In this document: positions 59,412 to 64,000 of the stretch, piece after piece | Position numbering within the stretch: position 1 is the first letter of the stretch | Layout: each line of letters starts with the position of its first letter | Origin: a virus | Length of the DNA: 64,000 bases | IMG/VR virus record: IMGVR_UViG_3300038441_001119 | Location: 148,353 to 212,352 of that record | Reading direction: 5' to 3' (one strand) | Notes under the pieces: model-generated | What the model was told of the DNA's origin: nothing | Seen by the model: only the letters and a program-made list of their open reading frames with translations | Databases searched by the model: none | Position numbers and translations under genes: made by a program

Positions 59412-60163
59412 TGTTTGTCAAAGCCACCCATGCGCTCTTTGATGGAGTGAAGTAGTTGTGGAGCAGCCATACTCAGAGCATAAGTAGGAATACCAACAAA
59501 GGAACGAAGGGAAGAGGTACGATTGTGACCGTGATTGCGCATCATACGGTAACCTCTGCGTGAAGCATCAAGTTCTGAGAGCATGGTAACTCCCAGACCT
59601 GCGGTACCAATATTAGCTCCATTTTGGCTACCTTCATTGGTAGCAGCAAAGCCAGTTATACCTGCACCAAGACCGCCGACATATTTACCAATGGCATTCG
59701 CCCATCCAAGAGCTTTACCTCCATGAGCGTGTCCCATTTCATGCGCAAGGACAGCAGGATCGGCGTGTCTACCAAATGGTTTCTTTGGTCCCATAAACAT
59801 GGACATGAACGGGTCATCGCTACCGTAGTAGCCACTATGGCCTTTGGTGTAAGGCATATTTACAGAGCCGTCACCGGGATTGTAATGAGGCGGCTTACTG
59901 CCAAAGTTAACAGGTGTCCCCTCTTTCTTTGCCCGTCCTACCAGACTATCAAACGTAGACTGCGCCTGCGCCCCTCTATCGACGTCCTTGATGATATGCC
60001 GTCCGTAGATGTGATTGGGTATACTGATCAACTTCTCAGCTATAGGAGTACCCGCAAGTCCCCAACGCCAATCCAATCCTTCATTGTCCCCACGCAGAAG
60101 ATCACCTACAAAACCACCACGTGGGGCTTCATTTGCTCTCTTGATGAACTCAGATTTTGTCAT
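59408..60163 (-). CDS. Putative virion metallopeptidase (HExxH), 251 aa
   Basis: The N-terminus MTKSEFIKRANEAPRGG resembles the start tags of neighbouring genes. The centre carries AVLAHEMGHAHGG (138-150), a zincin HExxH motif with a Gly-His spacer, and strands around it (GSVNMPYTKGHSGYYGSDDP). A third zinc ligand is not certain. This could be a true protease delivered with the genome or acting on virion proteins. It overlaps the downstream gene by four bases. Confidence 0.65.
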   Translation of the reverse strand: MTKSEFIKRANEAPRGGFVGDLLRGDNEGLDWRWGLAGTPIAEKLISIPNHIYGRHIIKDVDRGAQAQSTFDSLVGRAKKEGTPVNFGSKPPHYNPGDGSVNMPYTKGHSGYYGSDDPFMSMFMGPKKPFGRHADPAVLAHEMGHAHGGKALGWANAIGKYVGGLGAGITGFAATNEGSQNGANIGTAGLGVTMLSELDASRRGYRMMRNHGHNRTSSLRSFVGIPTYALSMAAPQLLHSIKERMGGFDKQ

Positions 60164-60170
60164 AGCTAAA

Positions 60171-60214
60171 AAATAACGCCCCAGTGGTGACCCACCAAAG
60201 TCACACCGGGGCGT
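60171..60214 (-). terminator. Terminator after gene 60246-60584
   Basis: The outer stem ACGCCCC/GGGGCGT with an inner GTGAC/GTCAC is followed by TATTTTTT on the minus strand. It lies 32 bases past the stop at 60246 and ends just before the ATG of the HExxH gene. Confidence 0.8.
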
Positions 60215-60245
60215 CAGTTATACACCACCTACCAACGCCCTGAAA

Positions 60246-60584
60246 TTAGCTCAGGACAAGGAAAGTAACTTTTGTAGCAGCAGTGGCGTTCGCGTTACCG
60301 GTAATGGTAAAGGAGCCATCAGCAGGAACCACGGATTTGAGATACAGGAGAGTACCATCGGTGGAGTTCAGAGTAGCTAGAATACGGGAACTGGAGGTAA
60401 CAAGGCTATTGGTCACGACCACAGAGGCAGCGCCGATAGCGATTTGAACCTGACCAGAGTATTCGTTGATTGTTTGGGCACCAGTCGTATCCGCATTGGT
60501 ACCAGTGTAGAGACGTTCGTTGATCAGATTGGCAAGAGCCGTGATGATCCGAGACTTAGTGCGAGGAAGGACAGGAAATGCCAT
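60246..60584 (-). CDS. Small beta-rich protein, possible head decoration, 112 aa
   Basis: A helical lead (RSRIITALANLINERLYTGT) is followed by strands (GQVQIAIGAASVVVTNSLVT and GSFTITGNANATAATKVTFL). It is a compact single-gene transcription unit with its own strong promoter and terminator, which suggests high expression. The size and beta content fit a decoration or cement protein, but a family was not recognised. Confidence 0.7.
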   Translation of the reverse strand: MAFPVLPRTKSRIITALANLINERLYTGTNADTTGAQTINEYSGQVQIAIGAASVVVTNSLVTSSSRILATLNSTDGTLLYLKSVVPADGSFTITGNANATAATKVTFLVLS

Positions 60585-60592
60585 ATCACAAA

Positions 60593-60621
60593 ATTATACA
60601 GAAGGATCTGCAATTTGTCCA
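60593..60621 (-). promoter_or_regulatory. Sigma-70-like promoter, nearly leaderless
   Basis: TGGACA (60621-60616), 17 bases, then a perfect TATAAT (60598-60593), with the ATG at 60584 after 8 bases. The best match to consensus in the window. The predicted start point falls at the ATG or within two bases of it. Confidence 0.7.
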
Positions 60622-61218
60622 TTAAAGTCGCATATCCCTTTCAATGCGGCGGTAATTGGGACCGTAGGCAGGGGCTTTCTCTTTTGGTTTCCCTATGACT
60701 CCACCTCTGCTGTTATGGGAGACAACGCGGAACTCACCGTCTTCCCAGAGAACCCATGGAAGTCCACTATCACCTGCTCGGACTCCTTCACCGCTCTTAT
60801 GGAAATCACTGACATATTCGGAGCTGTTCCTGTTCTCAAGACGAGCGAGAATGAACTCACCATCTTGTGTAGCGATTGCAATAGGTTGTCTGTTCTTAGG
60901 AGAGAGTGCAATGTTCTTGCGAACCTTTACTGGGAAGTCAGGCTCCACAAAACACCAACTGGTATCATTACCGAGATCCTTCACAAGCATGATGGTGTGC
61001 TCAGTGACAGTACCATCGTTCTGCACAGTGTTCACAGTCTGCCCGACACTTGGGTGCAGATGAGTGGCAGTAACCATCTCATTGGAAGAGCGAACCCATC
61101 CCTTGAGGTGCGGGTACGCGTTGGAGCGGACAATGAAGTCCTTCTTGAGGTTCTTCCATTTGACCTTTGGTTCACGCAGGGAGTAGAACCAATTCAGTAG
61201 TTTCTTTTTAAGACTCAC
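60622..61218 (-). CDS. Trypsin/chymotrypsin-fold serine protease candidate
   Basis: The 198-aa product has catalytic-triad candidates in order: VTATHLHPSVG (49-59, His at 53 or 55), a Asp at 81 or 85 in VKDLGNDTSW, and GVRAGDSGLPWV (145-156, Ser151) followed by EFRVVSHNSRGG (162-173), like the strands and S1 pocket after GDSG in chymotrypsin-fold proteases. The N-terminus is basic with an amphipathic start. GTG start overlaps the upstream TGA as GTGA. It may be ejected with DNA or process virion proteins; the prohead protease is a separate gene. Confidence 0.65.
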   Translation of the reverse strand: MSLKKKLLNWFYSLREPKVKWKNLKKDFIVRSNAYPHLKGWVRSSNEMVTATHLHPSVGQTVNTVQNDGTVTEHTIMLVKDLGNDTSWCFVEPDFPVKVRKNIALSPKNRQPIAIATQDGEFILARLENRNSSEYVSDFHKSGEGVRAGDSGLPWVLWEDGEFRVVSHNSRGGVIGKPKEKAPAYGPNYRRIERDMRL

Positions 61219-63236
61219 AGGGCAGAGAGTGCCAGAGCAGACGGATGAGTCAACATTATAAATGCGCTCTTTGTCTGTTCCTTCTTCTCGATGCTCTTCT
61301 GAATGGCGTACTCCTGTTTGTAGGCATCTTGTGGTTTCTTGTGCTTGCCGAGAATACGTTTACCATCCTTGGTGTACAGAACCCACTGGTTGCTTCCCAC
61401 TTGTTTAACCACAGCGGACTTCACTACATTGTCTTTGTAGAAGTTATCCATCTTGGAGAGATCAATACCGAACTTTGGTGCATAAGCGTATGGCTTGCTG
61501 TTGCTCCACGTCCTTGGATTCCACCATTTCCTTGTAGGATGTGCTGTCACAGGATAACCGGCATTTGGTAAGGCTTTGGTCCACACTTTGGCTGCGTCGT
61601 CACTTGTAGCGCCTCCTCTGTCAGAGTAGAACCACTTCCCTGCATTCCCTGCCTTGTAATCCCTGTATGCGTCCCGAATAGCGGCTCCGTACATCTTCTT
61701 ACCATAGCCCATGCCTCTCAACTTACCACTAAGACGCGACGATGAGATGTAAGTGTTGTTGTCTGCTTTATTGGTGAACGAAGCTAGGTGTCCTTTATGG
61801 ATGTCACCTACTGAAAGCTCATTGGTACGCCAGTTGGTGAGCCTGTTGGGATTAACAGGAGCTTCTGAGACCATTCTACGAATAAGACCAGCTCTTGCAG
61901 CTGCTTTCACCATTGATGCATTCAGATCGTCGTCAGTAGCTCTTACAGCAGGGATCTTCTTCCTGCCTTCGTCATTCGCCCGGTGGTATCTGTGTCTGCC
62001 ATCCACAAGGCTACCGTCTGGTCCAATAATGACAGGCTTTTTCGTATCCACTTTGTCATAACGTTTCTTGGAGTAACCAGTACGTTTGGAACGGTCTGGC
62101 CTTGGAATGTCTGAAAGCTTTGTGTGTACAGACTTCTGTTTCTTGAGCCTGTCATTCAATGCAAGGATGTCAATGTTGCGACCATCCTTCATCACTTTGG
62201 TATGCGTGGTGGTTGTCTTGACGTCAGCTGACTTTAACCGATCATACCCTTCGTAACCGGCGTACCCTGTTCCTGCCAAGCCTGCTGCACCAATAGGAGC
62301 ATCTCTATACCAGAATTTGTTCCTTGCCTTACGCAAAGCATCCATACCACTGATACCAGCTTTGGCAGCAGCTCTATATTCTTCTGAGCCTACTTGTCCT
62401 TTGATACCAGATCTACTGGCAACACGATCCATGATGCGGTCTCGTTCTGCCCTAACTTTTGCCCCATTTGCCGCTCTAGTACTACTGTACATCGCATTCA
62501 TGATTTCCTCACTAGCTCTGTATCGTTCCTCGCCCGGCAGCCATCCATCTAAACGGCGATCATTTGGAGGTTTTTGGAAATATCTAGGGGTGTGTTTTCT
62601 TTTACCGAACCCTTCAAATGGTGCATCAAAAGCGATACTGTCTCGACGACCGCCCGTATGGTGTTTTGATGGTCCATTTAATCGAGTAAAGTTCATCACA
62701 GGAACTCCCCAATCAGACTGTAAAGAACGTTGATCGGTTGTCCAAGAGTTGTCTGCATGAATAGTGGAGGAGTGTCTTGGATCCCCCATCTCAGTGCGCA
62801 TCTTACCTTTACGATCAAACTTGGAAGCCTGATCAAGTTGCTTACTGATGTCCTTAGACTGAGAGCCGAACAACTTAACCTTATCCAACTTCTTGTCCAC
62901 ATTATTGCGCCCAATAATGTCAGCAATAGATGGTTTCAATTTAGAACGAATTCCTTCTGCCTCCTTCAATGCGGGAGACAGTCTGGTAAGCAATTCTCGG
63001 AATCCAGCTTGCTTATTCATCAACACACCAATAGGAATGTCCCTGCGATTGGTATGTATCTTGAACTTGGTAGGAGTATGGGTCAATCCCATGTATTTAC
63101 CTTTAGGATCATCCACAAGCCAGTCCTTCGGAGATGCCTGCATTTGTTTACGCAGGATATCCGCCTTGGCTCCGTACTGCTTCTGATCAGACAACTGTTT
63201 GGCTCTCAGCAGCGCATATAGAACTGCTGGTTCCAT
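61215..63236 (-). CDS. Large multi-domain virion protein with ParB-like and GNAT-like segments
   Basis: A 673-aa protein with a basic, low-complexity first half (140-300). Residues 398-433 read VDTKKPVIIGPDGSLVDGRH, then RYHRA and KKIPAVRA, matching the ParB/sulfiredoxin-like nuclease core. Residues 495-562 hold YISSSRLSGKLRGMGYGKKM, then YSDRGGATSDDAAKVWTKAL, the layout of GNAT acetyltransferases (RGxGYG acetyl-CoA loop). KSA motifs occur at 335, 568 region and near the end. Multi-domain proteins of this kind (polyvalent proteins) are known to be injected with phage and plasmid DNA. Overlaps both neighbours. Confidence 0.7.
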   Translation of the reverse strand: MEPAVLYALLRAKQLSDQKQYGAKADILRKQMQASPKDWLVDDPKGKYMGLTHTPTKFKIHTNRRDIPIGVLMNKQAGFRELLTRLSPALKEAEGIRSKLKPSIADIIGRNNVDKKLDKVKLFGSQSKDISKQLDQASKFDRKGKMRTEMGDPRHSSTIHADNSWTTDQRSLQSDWGVPVMNFTRLNGPSKHHTGGRRDSIAFDAPFEGFGKRKHTPRYFQKPPNDRRLDGWLPGEERYRASEEIMNAMYSSTRAANGAKVRAERDRIMDRVASRSGIKGQVGSEEYRAAAKAGISGMDALRKARNKFWYRDAPIGAAGLAGTGYAGYEGYDRLKSADVKTTTTHTKVMKDGRNIDILALNDRLKKQKSVHTKLSDIPRPDRSKRTGYSKKRYDKVDTKKPVIIGPDGSLVDGRHRYHRANDEGRKKIPAVRATDDDLNASMVKAAARAGLIRRMVSEAPVNPNRLTNWRTNELSVGDIHKGHLASFTNKADNNTYISSSRLSGKLRGMGYGKKMYGAAIRDAYRDYKAGNAGKWFYSDRGGATSDDAAKVWTKALPNAGYPVTAHPTRKWWNPRTWSNSKPYAYAPKFGIDLSKMDNFYKDNVVKSAVVKQVGSNQWVLYTKDGKRILGKHKKPQDAYKQEYAIQKSIEKKEQTKSAFIMLTHPSALALSAL

Positions 63237-64000
63237 TATGACATTCTCTGCATATAGTTCATGACCATATGAGGATTAGCGTTCTTGCCGTAGTTGAACA
63301 TAATGTCATTCACAACCGTAGGACTACTATATGAAGTAGAACCAGCACCTGCGTTCATCAAACCAATGTTCTTACGTGCTATTGCCTGATCCTTGAAATG
63401 ATAAGGACGCTGATGCAGATATGACTGCTTGGCTGCTTGAGAAAATTGTCCCATTTTACGCGTATCCCAAAGATGCTGCACATTGTCATTACGTAATGGT
63501 CCAGTAAGCTTACCCAGACCTTTATGCATTAACGTTCCGCCAAGTTCCGGATTAACATTTCGACCGAAGCTACTCAACACACCCCACCTATTGGCACTCT
63601 TGGTCAACCCAACAGACTGCATGATCTGCTTACCGGGAGAAATAGGTTTCTTCACTGGAGGCACTGTACCAAACGGAGAGTTACCTGTAACGCCTTGGTA
63701 AGCAGCCAAACCAACAGGAGCAGCAACAGCGGTACCCAGTCCAACATGCCCCAAGTTAATGTTTTGATGCCAAGGAGCCTTCGCAGGTGCGGCATTAACG
63801 TACATACTGTCCGGAAGAGTTTTGTTCTGGATAGCCCTCAGCATTGGGCTATTCTGCGGGTACAGTTGCGTCACACCGGGAGTGCTGGCAGGAGGTTGCC
63901 ATGCAGGAGTCCTAGGAAGTGGTGGCCTGTGCAGGACACCTGAGGGAGCCTTTGGAGGACGGACTCTTGAGAGCCACTTGCCGCGATTCACTTTACCAAT
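63236..64000 (-). CDS. Partial putative internal virion protein (N-terminus beyond window)
   Basis: The frame is open to the window edge; the first internal start (GTG at 63991) is probably not the true one, since the upstream codons ATT GGT AAA continue it. It is Pro/Gly/Asn-rich, with a Gly/Ala hydrophobic stretch (VGLGTAVAAPVGLAAYQGVT) and GLTKSANRWGVLSSFG, a KSA motif. Same style as the neighbouring block. Overlaps the next gene by one base. Confidence 0.6.
   Translation of the reverse strand: MGKVNRGKWLSRVRPPKAPSGVLHRPPLPRTPAWQPPASTPGVTQLYPQNSPMLRAIQNKTLPDSMYVNAAPAKAPWHQNINLGHVGLGTAVAAPVGLAAYQGVTGNSPFGTVPPVKKPISPGKQIMQSVGLTKSANRWGVLSSFGRNVNPELGGTLMHKGLGKLTGPLRNDNVQHLWDTRKMGQFSQAAKQSYLHQRPYHFKDQAIARKNIGLMNAGAGSTSYSSPTVVNDIMFNYGKNANPHMVMNYMQRMS

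Noticed and set aside
1-64000. tRNA genes, CRISPR arrays, integrase or insertion sequences
   Set aside because: No cloverleaf-like sequences, regular short direct repeats, recombinase motifs or terminal inverted repeats were noticed by reading. A dedicated tRNA or repeat search was not possible.

Overview
The window is a 64-kb slice of the structural half of a large tailed-phage (myovirus) genome with a long contractile tail. It holds a recognisable large terminase, prohead protease, HK97-type major capsid protein, tail sheath, tail tube, tape measure, baseplate hub and spike, gp25-like and gpJ/gp6-like wedge proteins. No integrase, transposase, rRNA, tRNA or CRISPR array was seen. The portal, holin and endolysin were not recognised, and both ends of the window cut through a gene. 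About 73 genes are tightly packed, nearly all on the minus strand with 1-4 base ATGA/TAATG overlaps. Only two genes run on the plus strand: the terminase and a zinc-ribbon primase/helicase-like gene. Two predicted lipoproteins point to a bacterial host. Most starts lack a Shine-Dalgarno sequence and have an AT-rich ATATG context, which is common in Bacteroidota and some other lineages; this is only a weak host hint.

Reading right to left, the direction of minus-strand transcription: 64000-49145 is a block of large, Gly/Ala-rich, probably internal head or ejected proteins. It includes a protein with ParB-like and GNAT-like segments, a chymotrypsin-fold protease candidate and an HExxH protein. 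49143-44428 is the head module (prohead protease, scaffold-like proteins, decoration-like protein, major capsid). 44312-40391 carries neck and tail-completion candidates. 40382-19276 is the tail: sheath, tube, spike, two assembly-chaperone genes with a convincing -1 frameshift signal, tape measure, hub, a Cys-rich repeat protein, a sigma-factor-like gene and the baseplate wedge. 19279-16841 is the plus-strand primase-like gene.

16738-8348 is an accessory enzyme region. It contains a MYG1-family nuclease, two lipoproteins, a CoaB-like/class II aldolase fusion, a macro-domain protein, an RNase Z-like metallo-beta-lactamase-fold hydrolase and a BCS1-like AAA+ ATPase. 8269-5146 is a quartet of diverged tandem paralogues, probably beta-solenoid proteins, that all end in the same short peptide (EEFVWV/EEYVFI type). 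The terminase follows at 3269-5149, then a run of small unknown genes to the left edge.

Transcription punctuation is clear. Good minus-strand hairpin terminators sit after the genes ending at 2617, 8348, 37073, 44428, 54100 and 60246. Sigma-70-like promoters precede the genes starting at 36978, 37510, 44312, 47633 and 60584; three of them lie so close to the ATG that nearly leaderless mRNAs are expected. A phage-encoded sigma-like protein inside the tail operon is a candidate regulator. Function calls rest on reading motifs by eye, without database searches.
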